A DNA stretch of 6,869 nt from Anaerolineales bacterium UBA6663 (GTDB lineage Bacteria; Chloroflexota; Anaerolineae; Anaerolineales; UBA6663): the NCBI GenBank assembly GCA_002455335.1, contig DKKP01000028.1:233-7101 (forward strand), given 5' to 3'. The notes below the pieces were generated by a model that was not told the origin of the DNA, did no database searches, and saw only the letters and a list, made by a program, of their open reading frames with translations. The translations under genes and the position numbers were made by a program. Below, piece by piece: positions 1 through 4,715 of the stretch. Numbering within the stretch: position 1 is the first letter of the stretch; every line of letters starts with the position of its first letter.

Positions 1-91
1 GTCGCGCCCATGGTACCGCCCGGATGGGGGTGGTTTCACGGGCGCTACGAGCCGCCAAATGTAACGGGAATCGCCCAAGATTTTACATAAA
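1..91. other. Downstream flank of the ABC operon, no gene seen
   Basis: This 91-base stretch lies 3' of the DUF4340 gene on the minus strand. I see no coding frame with support and no convincing intrinsic terminator. A small imperfect hairpin is possible at 41-56 (GGCGCT against AGCCGCC with one bulged base), but it has no T-tract on the minus-strand exit side. The operon may therefore continue beyond the window or end by another mechanism. Confidence 0.4.
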
Positions 92-694
92 TCAAGGCGC
101 AGCCGTGGCCGCCGGATCGGGCGTGGCCGTCGGCTGCAGATAGGGTGGCGCATCGAGCAGATACAGGAAGCCCTGCACTGTGGTCGACGACACGGTGAAG
201 AGCGGCGCCTGTCCGTTTACGACGGCATACAGCGTATTGTTCAGCGGCGCAGGGGAGCCGACATCGAGCCGATGGGTGGTCCCGTTGGCAAGCGTGACCG
301 AGATTTGATAGGTCGGTGTGAGCACGCCAAACCCATTGAGGTCGGTCGTCGACGTAATCTCAGTCACGTAGGTCAGGCCGCCCAGCGGCGCGACCTGGTT
401 GGCGACGAGCAGCTGGTCGGCCGGTCCGGGCTCGGGCGCGGTGACCGCCCAGGCCTCGGTCGGGCTTGTGCGGGAGAAGGCCGTCGTTCGGCCGCCAGCG
501 ACATCAGCGATCGTTACGCCGACGACCTGATCGACCGTCAGCGACCACAGCATCTTGGGTGCGGTCACGCTGGCGCTTTGCGCGACAACGGTTTGCGTCG
601 CCGCGACATTGGCGGCCGGTTGCTGAACGGCCACGACATAGATCACGAGCAACGCCAGGGCGCCGAGCAAGACATAGGTGGTTTTCTTGTTCAT
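92..694 (-). CDS. Short DUF4340-domain membrane-anchored protein, last gene of the Gld-like ABC operon
   Basis: A 200-residue protein with a single N-terminal hydrophobic segment (about residues 8-23, preceded by MNKK), probably an uncleaved anchor or signal peptide that places the rest outside the membrane. Residues about 48-183 read like a DUF4340 domain: an LWSLTVDQV start, a W82 in an AWAVTAP strand, DLNGFGVLTPTYQ near 118-130 (the family's 'dl..yGL..P' pattern), then a DVGSPAP turn and a YAVVNGQ strand. The C-terminus is a low-complexity PTATPDPAATAAP tail. DUF4340 proteins commonly sit beside GldG-like ABC operons, and this position agrees; their biochemical role is not established. The domain appears once, and the protein is short for the family. 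The start ATG at 694 has only a weak GGGTAAG-type ribosome binding site. It lies 78 bases after the GldG-like stop, with a strong hairpin in between. The domain call is by pattern, not by a profile search. Confidence 0.75.
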   Translation of the reverse strand: MNKKTTYVLLGALALLVIYVVAVQQPAANVAATQTVVAQSASVTAPKMLWSLTVDQVVGVTIADVAGGRTTAFSRTSPTEAWAVTAPEPGPADQLLVANQVAPLGGLTYVTEITSTTDLNGFGVLTPTYQISVTLANGTTHRLDVGSPAPLNNTLYAVVNGQAPLFTVSSTTVQGFLYLLDAPPYLQPTATPDPAATAAP

Positions 695-713
695 GTGTGC
701 TTACCCAACTCAA

Positions 714-756
714 ACGGGCCGCGGCACCCCGGCCCTGCCGGGGCGCTGCGGCCCGT
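714..756 (-). repeat. Long GC-rich hairpin between the GldG-like and DUF4340 genes
   Basis: Bases 714-722 pair perfectly with 748-756 (9 bp) and 727-733 pair with 737-743 (7 bp, 3-base loop). Between them 723-725 can pair with 745-747 including one G-U, leaving a single A-C mismatch, so the stem is about 19 bp. On the minus strand it follows the GldG-like stop codon and is succeeded by only a short T stretch (TTTGAG). It is thus a poor intrinsic terminator but a strong RNA structure. It may protect the upstream mRNA, define an endonuclease site, or lower expression of the DUF4340 gene. Confidence 0.7.
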
Positions 757-772
757 GTTGAAAGACAAACGC

Positions 773-2374
773 TTACTTGTGTCGACGCCGCAGGAACCAG
801 ACCACGCCGCCGATGATCAAGACCGACACGGGCATGATCACGACCGTGAAGAGCAGGATCACATTGTAGGTCACAGCATCCGTGAGCGTGACAATGCGCG
901 AGGTCGGCGTCTTGGGGGTCAGGTTGATCAGCGTCTCGTCGCCGGTCGCCCAGTTGAGCGTGTTGAGCAGGAGCCTGTCGTTGCCGAACTGCGCATTCGA
1001 CAGGATGCCGTCGGTGGCAAAATCGGAGTCGCCAAAGACGACAAGCCGCACCTTGCGTTCGGGCAGCTCGACAGAGACTGCGACGTCAAGCGGGCCAAGC
1101 GCATCCTCGGCTGCCGCATCGATCAGGCCGGCCGAGAGCGCGCCGATGTCGAGCTTGCCCCAAGACTCGGCGCTCGTCTGAACCAGCGGGGTGATGGTCG
1201 CCGTCGGGAGCGCGCCGGTCGTCGAGATGCTTTGCGCGAACGCGAAGACCGAGACAAAGCCCGTCATGTCCTGAGTGGCGACGCCGCTGCCGTAAGACTC
1301 CGAAGCGAACAGGGCCGGGTTCTCGCCCGCCGATGTGCGCAGCCGATTGGGGATGTCGATGACGACGTCGTCGCGCAGCAACACGCTCCAACTGTCGCGG
1401 AGATAGGTCGTCAACGCGCTGCCTGGCCGAGCCGTGCCCGTGACTTCGGTCGAATACTGCACGCTCGGGTCGAGCATGACGATCAGGGCCACGTTGCTGG
1501 CCGTGTCGTAGAAGGCCTTGAGCTTGGCGACATCTTCCTCCGCCATCGGTCGCTGCGGACCCGCGATCACGATCGCGCGCGCGTCAGAAGGCACCGTGGT
1601 GGTGGTCGCCAGGTTGAGCGCGAGCACCGTGTAGTTCTGCTTCTCGAGCAAACCGGCGAACTGCGACACCGAGGTCGAGTCGCCCGCTTCAAGCGAGGCT
1701 TCGCCCTGCCCGGTCAGGAAGTACACGGTGCGTGCGGCCGGCGATGCCAGACGGACAAGCGCGCCCGTGATCTGGCTTTCGGTGGCGAAGCCCTCGACGG
1801 TCGTGGTTTGATCGCCGGAGACGAGCACCAACGTGGCGTCGCGGGTCAGCGAGTATTGATTGAAGCGGATCGGGTCAGCGTACGGGTCGACAAACTCGTA
1901 CGTCAGCTTGTTCGGATCGATCTCACGGTATCGATCCAGCAGGGTCTCGGCCGAACTGCGCTGGCTGGCGGCGTCGCTCGAGAAGAAGCCGATGACGTGC
2001 ACCGGGTTCGCCAGCGCCTTCAGCGCGTTGCTGCTCGCCGCGTCAAGCGTGTTGACCTGGTTCTCGGTCAGGTCCCAGCGCTGCGGGTTGGCGACGGCCA
2101 GGTAGTTCAGGATCACGACGATGGCCAACAGCGCCAGGAGCGCGACAGCCGAGTTTGCGCCATAACGGGTCTGACGCGCGCCCAATAGGGCCATCAGACC
2201 CGTGGTATCGAGCAAAGCGCCGGCCACAAGGCCGACCACACCGATTACGAGGGCCACCTGCACGGGCGTCCCGAACTGGCCCTGAACGAAATAGATCCCG
2301 GCGGCGGCCAGCAGGGCGATCAGGCCGAGGGCAGCCGCCCAGGGCGCATAGCGGGCATAAGGTGAAGTCTGCAT
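773..2374 (-). CDS. GldG-family ABC transporter accessory protein (ABC_transp_aux-like)
   Basis: A 533-residue membrane protein matching the GldG / ABC-type 'uncharacterized transport system' family. Three hydrophobic segments lie near the N-terminus (about residues 12-30, 38-57 and 73-92), followed by a large extracytoplasmic region and one C-terminal membrane helix (about 505-527) ending in RRRHK. Family hallmarks visible: DLTENQVNTLDAAS at 101-114, then LANPVHVIGFF at 121-131; VYFLTGQGE at 217-225 (the family's 'GHGE' site, here GQGE); VVFGDSDFA at 445-453; and a LNTLNWATGDE segment at 470-480. In Bacteroidetes GldG works with GldF and GldA in gliding; elsewhere the equivalent operon has no assigned substrate. 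The start at 2374 is 3 bases after the permease stop. Its ribosome binding site AGGTGG (2389-2384) is encoded by the last permease codons, so translation is probably coupled. The family call is firm; the function is unknown. Confidence 0.9.
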   Translation of the reverse strand: MQTSPYARYAPWAAALGLIALLAAAGIYFVQGQFGTPVQVALVIGVVGLVAGALLDTTGLMALLGARQTRYGANSAVALLALLAIVVILNYLAVANPQRWDLTENQVNTLDAASSNALKALANPVHVIGFFSSDAASQRSSAETLLDRYREIDPNKLTYEFVDPYADPIRFNQYSLTRDATLVLVSGDQTTTVEGFATESQITGALVRLASPAARTVYFLTGQGEASLEAGDSTSVSQFAGLLEKQNYTVLALNLATTTTVPSDARAIVIAGPQRPMAEEDVAKLKAFYDTASNVALIVMLDPSVQYSTEVTGTARPGSALTTYLRDSWSVLLRDDVVIDIPNRLRTSAGENPALFASESYGSGVATQDMTGFVSVFAFAQSISTTGALPTATITPLVQTSAESWGKLDIGALSAGLIDAAAEDALGPLDVAVSVELPERKVRLVVFGDSDFATDGILSNAQFGNDRLLLNTLNWATGDETLINLTPKTPTSRIVTLTDAVTYNVILLFTVVIMPVSVLIIGGVVWFLRRRHK

Positions 2375-2377
2375 GGT

Positions 2378-3109
2378 TTAGCGCCACCTGCGGCTTTCGA
2401 TCATCTGAGAGGCCGCGAACAGGAAGAAAAGGATCAGCGTCACGAAGTACGTGACGTCGCTCAACGCGATCACGCCTGTGCTGAAGTTGTCGTAGTGACT
2501 CGAGATGTTCAGGTAGTTGAAGACGTCGCCGACCGTGTCGGCCCGATCTTGGAACGGCAGCGAGATCAGCCACAGCCCAAGATAAATCGCCAGGGCCGCA
2601 AACGCGGCAGCGATCTGATTGCTGAACAGCGTCGAGGTGAACAGCCCGATGGCCAGCAGCGCGCCAACGAACAACACGATGCCCAGATACGACACGGCCA
2701 GCGTGGCGATGTCGATCCCTGGCTGAGTGACCGAGTTGGCGATCAGGGCATAGATCAGTGTCACCAGCAGGATCACGCCGTAGTAGCCGAGCGCGGCGAG
2801 CCACTTGCCCGCCACGAGCTCCCATTCGCGCACCGGGGCCGTCATGATCAACTCCATTGTCCCGGTGCGGTGCTCCTCGGAGATCAGGCGCATGGTCAGG
2901 AGCTCGGTGAGGAACAGGGCCAACGTGACAAACGGCCCCAACACCCACCCGGCAACGTCCGGCGCGCCGCCGAACTGCGCGGCAGCGCCCAGCTGATACG
3001 AGAAGATCAGCCCGAGCGTCACAAGAAACATGAACATCACCAGATAGGCCACCGGTGACACGAAGTAGTATCCGAACTCGCGCTTGAAGACCGTCCAGAT
3101 GTTACGCAT
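2378..3109 (-). CDS. ABC-2 type transporter permease, GldF-like
   Basis: A 243-residue integral membrane protein with about six hydrophobic segments (roughly residues 17-37, 57-76, 105-126, 138-160, 165-184 and 219-236). The LLTMRLISEEHRTGTMELIM stretch after the second segment (residues 70-89) followed by TAPV is the diagnostic cytoplasmic loop of GldF-type ABC-2 permeases ('PlLTMRl.aEE...GT.ElLlt.Pv'). It should pair, probably as a homodimer, with the ATPase encoded just upstream. I chose the ATG at 3109 over an in-frame upstream start at 3133. It gives the usual family beginning MRNIWTVFKREF..YF and sits behind a long purine-rich ribosome binding site (3128-3116, GGAGGAGGGGG-like). The gene overlaps the ATPase gene by 8 bases (3102-3109) and nearly touches the GldG-like gene, which indicates one mRNA. 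Whether it exports a substrate or acts mechanically on an envelope complex cannot be told. Confidence 0.92.
   Translation of the reverse strand: MRNIWTVFKREFGYYFVSPVAYLVMFMFLVTLGLIFSYQLGAAAQFGGAPDVAGWVLGPFVTLALFLTELLTMRLISEEHRTGTMELIMTAPVREWELVAGKWLAALGYYGVILLVTLIYALIANSVTQPGIDIATLAVSYLGIVLFVGALLAIGLFTSTLFSNQIAAAFAALAIYLGLWLISLPFQDRADTVGDVFNYLNISSHYDNFSTGVIALSDVTYFVTLILFFLFAASQMIESRRWR
2384..2389 (-). promoter_or_regulatory. Ribosome binding site of the GldG-like gene inside the permease 3' end
   Basis: AGGTGG on the minus strand lies 9 bases before the GldG-like ATG at 2374. It forms the Arg-Trp codons near the permease C-terminus (RWR, stop). Ribosomes ending the permease can therefore pass directly to the next start, which supports translational coupling and fixed stoichiometry. 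Confidence 0.6.
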
Positions 3110-4082
3110 GGGCGTCCCCCTCCTCCTCAGCAACCGGCTCGGCAGCCGCTGCGCCGGCCGGCGCCTCGACCTCGCCAGCGGTCAGTTCGATGAAGACCTG
3201 CTCGAGCGTCGCGGCATCGCGGCGCAGTTCGAGAAGCTGCCAGCCGCCGTTGACGACGGTCTGTGCGATCGCGCCACGGACGTCGGCGCCCGGCAACGTG
3301 TCGATCTCGAAGTTCCCGTCCGACACAGCGCGCACCTGGCCCAGACCGGGCAGCCGCCCGAGTTGCTCGGCCAGACCCGCGCCGTCGCCCGCGACCTCGA
3401 GATAGATCCGGCCGCCGCCCGCCCGCTGCGCGCTGAGGCGCTCGGGCGTGTCTTCGGCCACGATCTTGCCGCCCTTGATGATGATGACCCGATCCGCAAG
3501 CTCCTGGGCATGCGCCAGAATGTGGGTCGAGAGCATCACGGTGTGCTCTTTGCCGATTTCGCGGATCAGGCGCTTGACTTCGATCTGCTGTTGCGGGTCG
3601 AGGCCGTCCATCGGCTCATCCATGATGAGCACCTCGGGCTTGTGCAGCAGCGCCTGTGCCAGGCCGACACGCTGACGCAGACCCTTCGATAAGTTGCCGA
3701 TGTAGCTGTCCGCCCGGTCGGCGATGCGGATCATCTCCATGACCTCGTCGACCCGATCCTGTCGGTTCGGGATCTGACGCAGCTCGGCCATGAAATCGAG
3801 ATACTGCATCACGGTCATCTCGGGGTACAGCGGTACCGACTCAGGCAGGTAGCCGACCCGCTTGCGCACCTCGAGGCCCTGCGTCAACAGGTCGAACCCC
3901 GCGACCTTGCCCTCGCCCTCCGAAGGGGGCATGTAGCCCGTCAGGATGCGCATGGTGGTCGTCTTGCCGGCGCCGTTTGGCCCAAGGAAGCCGACAACCT
4001 CGCCTTTATTGGCGTGGAACGTCAGCTGGTCGATGGCCGTTCGCTCACCGTAGCGTTTGGTGAGACCTTTGACTTCGATCAT
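3102..4082 (-). CDS. ABC transporter ATP-binding protein, GldA-like
   Basis: A 326-residue ATPase that should power the adjacent ABC-2 permease from the cytoplasmic face. Motifs in order: Walker A GPNGAGKTT at residues 34-42; GYLPE at 77-81, where many ABC-2 ATPases carry E instead of the Q-loop glutamine; signature LSKGLRQRVG at 131-140; Walker B VLIMDEP at 151-157 followed by the D-loop GLDP at 160-163; and the H-loop STH at 185-187. The usual 'PTxGLDP' threonine is methionine here (M158), with D159 next to it. After the nucleotide-binding domain comes a roughly 110-residue C-terminal regulatory-type region, ending in an Ala/Glu-rich tail (about 302-326). The start ATG at 4082 has GGAG (4096-4093) 10 bases upstream. 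It is the first gene of the minus-strand operon, and a terminator-shaped hairpin lies in its leader. Substrate not inferable. Confidence 0.95.
   Translation of the reverse strand: MIEVKGLTKRYGERTAIDQLTFHANKGEVVGFLGPNGAGKTTTMRILTGYMPPSEGEGKVAGFDLLTQGLEVRKRVGYLPESVPLYPEMTVMQYLDFMAELRQIPNRQDRVDEVMEMIRIADRADSYIGNLSKGLRQRVGLAQALLHKPEVLIMDEPMDGLDPQQQIEVKRLIREIGKEHTVMLSTHILAHAQELADRVIIIKGGKIVAEDTPERLSAQRAGGGRIYLEVAGDGAGLAEQLGRLPGLGQVRAVSDGNFEIDTLPGADVRGAIAQTVVNGGWQLLELRRDAATLEQVFIELTAGEVEAPAGAAAAEPVAEEEGDAHA
3116..3128 (-). promoter_or_regulatory. Purine-rich ribosome binding site of the permease inside the ATPase gene
   Basis: On the minus strand this is an uninterrupted G/A run (GAGGAGGAGGGGG) ending 6 bases before the ATG at 3109. 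It also encodes the acidic EEEG part of the ATPase tail. It is the main reason for choosing the start at 3109 rather than 3133, which would lie upstream of this site. Confidence 0.65.
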
Positions 4083-4098
4083 TCGCTCTCATCTCCAC

Positions 4099-4108
4099 TT
4101 GTGGACAA
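4099..4108 (-). repeat. TTGTCCACAA element (DnaA-box-like) upstream of the ABC ATPase start
   Basis: The minus strand reads TTGTCCACAA here, ending 16 bases before the ATPase ATG at 4082 and adjoining its ribosome binding site. The same 10-mer occurs on the plus strand at 4681-4690, just upstream of hppA. Its first nine bases equal the DnaA-box form preferred in high-GC Gram-positives (TTGTCCACA). It is also partly palindromic (TTGT..ACAA). Binding by DnaA or any other protein is an inference. Confidence 0.4.
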
Positions 4109-4137
4109 GAAAAAGCACGCAGCCTCAGGCTGTGTGC
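4107..4137 (-). terminator. Intrinsic-terminator-like hairpin in the leader of the ABC operon
   Basis: Bases 4115-4124 pair with 4128-4137 over 10 bp (one G-U pair, loop of 3). On the minus strand the stem is followed at once by TTTTTCTT (4114-4107). That is the classic shape of a rho-independent terminator, but it lies only 32 bases before the ATPase start codon, with no minus-strand gene upstream inside the window. It could attenuate the ABC operon, or stop antisense transcripts from the hppA side. On the plus strand no T-tract follows the stem, so the orientation is minus. Confidence 0.65.
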
Positions 4138-4159
4138 CGAGAAAATCATCGCGGCCCTA

Positions 4160-4187
4160 ATTCTAAGCAGAAACGCCCATCTCGCAA
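4160..4187 (-). promoter_or_regulatory. Candidate sigma70-type promoter for the ABC operon
   Basis: On the minus strand TTGCGA (4187-4182; 4 of 6 consensus matches) is followed after 16 bp by TAGAAT (4165-4160; 5 of 6). Transcription would start near 4153 and give a leader of about 70 nt that includes the hairpin at 4107-4137. It is the best minus-strand match I found in this intergenic region by eye, but such matches also arise by chance. Confidence 0.35.
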
Positions 4188-4219
4188 TCCCCGCCGGCGG
4201 TTGCTAAGCCACGCCTTAG

Positions 4220-4263
4220 AATGCCTGGCCCGATCGCCTGGAGTATCTCACCAATGCCTGGCC
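4220..4263. repeat. Pair of 11-bp direct repeats upstream of the hppA promoter
   Basis: AATGCCTGGCC occurs at 4220-4230 and again at 4253-4263, offset by 33 bp (about three helical turns). A third partial copy, GCCTGG, lies between them at 4236-4241. The second copy ends 26 bp before the -35 box at 4290, a normal place for activator binding. A small inverted repeat, CTAAG (4204-4208) and CTTAG (4215-4219), adjoins the first copy. A regulatory role is inferred from spacing only. Confidence 0.35.
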
Positions 4264-4289
4264 GAAGCCCGCCCCGAATACTACCCGGT

Positions 4290-4318
4290 TTGACACCCCC
4301 AAATGACCCATGTACAAT
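4290..4318 (+). promoter_or_regulatory. Strong sigma70-type promoter for the hppA leader
   Basis: TTGACA at 4290-4295 (perfect -35) is separated by exactly 17 bp from TACAAT at 4313-4318 (5 of 6 for -10). The start site should be near 4323-4326, which gives a 5' leader of about 390 nt before the hppA ATG. No other hexamer pair of this quality was seen in the intergenic region, so it is the likely main hppA promoter. Confidence 0.8.
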
Positions 4319-4322
4319 CGCC

Positions 4323-4438
4323 AGTCTCCGGGCTGAACCAGCGACCCTGGGGATGTAACTGTTCCGCCAGCTGCCGGGCCGACCCCTGGTGGCTGAGAGT
4401 TACCCTTGATCGACATGCGCGGGCTCCGCTTCAGCCCG
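4323..4438 (+). ncRNA. Structured 5' leader RNA of hppA, candidate riboswitch of unrecognised class
   Basis: Starting at the predicted transcription start, this segment can close on itself. P1 pairs 4329-4337 with 4430-4438 (CGGGCTGAA with TTCAGCCCG, 9 perfect bp). P2 pairs 4355-4360 with 4398-4403 (GTAACT with AGTTAC), continued after a 2-base bulge by 4351-4352 with 4404-4405. P3 pairs 4364-4370 with 4386-4392 (CCGCCAG with CTGGTGG, 7 bp including one G-U). The P2/P3 internal loop has GTT on one side and CTGAG on the other; the P3 loop is 15 nt (4371-4385). An alternative hairpin, 4420-4425 with 4433-4438, competes with P1. A terminator-like hairpin follows directly. The arrangement promoter, closed fold, terminator, distant gene is what transcription-controlling riboswitches look like. 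The CTGAGA and ACCC strings recall TPP riboswitches, but the second half of that motif is absent, so I do not assign a class. Confidence 0.5.
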
Positions 4439-4443
4439 TCTCT

Positions 4444-4474
4444 ACGGCCCGGCCAGGATGTGACCGGCCGTTTT
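4444..4474 (+). terminator. Intrinsic-terminator-like hairpin in the hppA leader
   Basis: ACGGCC (4444-4449) and GG (4451-4452), with C4450 bulged, pair with CCGGCCGT (4464-4471). The loop is 11 nt and a run of four T (4471-4474) follows. The T-run is short, so termination would be partial at best. It lies about 120 nt after the predicted start site and 241 bases before the hppA ATG, so it can only be an attenuator of hppA or the end of a short RNA. Its 5' arm (4445-4453) is perfectly complementary to the loop segment 4373-4381. Confidence 0.5.
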
Positions 4475-4701
4475 GCGTTGCACGCCGGGGGGATTCTGTG
4501 TCAGTTACAGCGCCATCAACCGATCGGCCGCGCGGCTGCTGCGCGCGTCAGGCGACCTGGCCAGGCGCATCGCCGCGCCGCGTCGTCTGCCCCCTCCTGT
4601 TTGATCTTCAAACCGACGGCACCCTCCATGTCTTCCGCGTCGGGCCGCGCCGCGGCCTGACTGCCAACGTCTGATCGGGTTTGTCCACAATACCGTTCGA
4701 G
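4475..4701 (+). other. Remaining hppA 5' leader, non-coding
   Basis: I see no credible gene in this stretch. Open frames running through it begin in or before the structured leader, have no ribosome binding site and read as low-complexity Arg/Ala/Pro/Ser, typical of GC-rich noncoding DNA. It contains a 10-bp palindrome CCTGGCCAGG (4556-4565) and a tight hairpin GGCCGC/GCGGCC (4643-4648 with 4652-4657, 3-base loop) without a T-tract. The TTGTCCACAA element at 4681-4690 lies at its end. It is probably part of the long 5' UTR. Confidence 0.5.
4681..4690 (+). repeat. TTGTCCACAA element (DnaA-box-like) upstream of hppA
   Basis: A plus-strand copy of the 10-mer found in mirrored orientation at 4099-4108. 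It lies 25 bases before the hppA ATG and 11 bases before its ribosome binding site. Each divergent gene thus carries the same element, in the same orientation relative to its own start. Confidence 0.4.
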
Positions 4702-4707
4702 AAGGAG
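4702..4707 (+). promoter_or_regulatory. Ribosome binding site of hppA
   Basis: AAGGAG lies 8 bases before the ATG at 4716, close to the ideal Shine-Dalgarno sequence and spacing. This fixes the hppA start; the encoded MQDLTAFEQVGIY... beginning runs straight into the first membrane helix, as expected for the family. Confidence 0.85.
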
Positions 4708-4715
4708 ACTGGGTT

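Noticed and set aside
41..56. Operon terminator downstream of the DUF4340 gene
   Set aside because: The possible stem is short, contains a bulge and is not followed by T residues on the minus strand.
272..2188. Long plus-strand open frame of 638 codons opposite the GldG-like and DUF4340 genes
   Set aside because: It is very rich in Arg, Asp, Gly and His and resembles no family. It lies antisense to two genes with clear family motifs; long antisense frames are common in GC-rich coding DNA.
3110..3133. Upstream start (3133) for the permease giving eight extra residues
   Set aside because: The purine-rich ribosome binding site lies between 3133 and 3109, and the family start MRNIWTVFKREF fits the ATG at 3109.
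4349..4405. Fluoride (crcB-type) riboswitch, suggested by GGGGATG, CTGCC and GGCTGA strings
   Set aside because: The required GGCTGATGAC-like block and the 5' pseudoknot complementarity are not present in the right order and spacing.
4349..4438. Direct call of a TPP riboswitch
   Set aside because: Only the CTGAGA/ACCC part fits. The conserved second half that binds the pyrophosphate group is missing and the spacing in the first half is wrong.
4643..4657. Second terminator or ribosome-binding-site sequestering hairpin before hppA
   Set aside because: The GC palindrome has no T-tract and does not involve the AAGGAG at 4702-4707; GC palindromes are frequent in such sequence.
4303..4674. Plus-strand open frames through the hppA leader (including one from 4406 to 4660) as a possible leader peptide or small gene
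   Set aside because: They have no ribosome binding site, low-complexity composition and no codon pattern like the neighbours, and they overlap the structured RNA and terminator. An ATG-TAA minimal frame at 4354-4359 is also too short to interpret.
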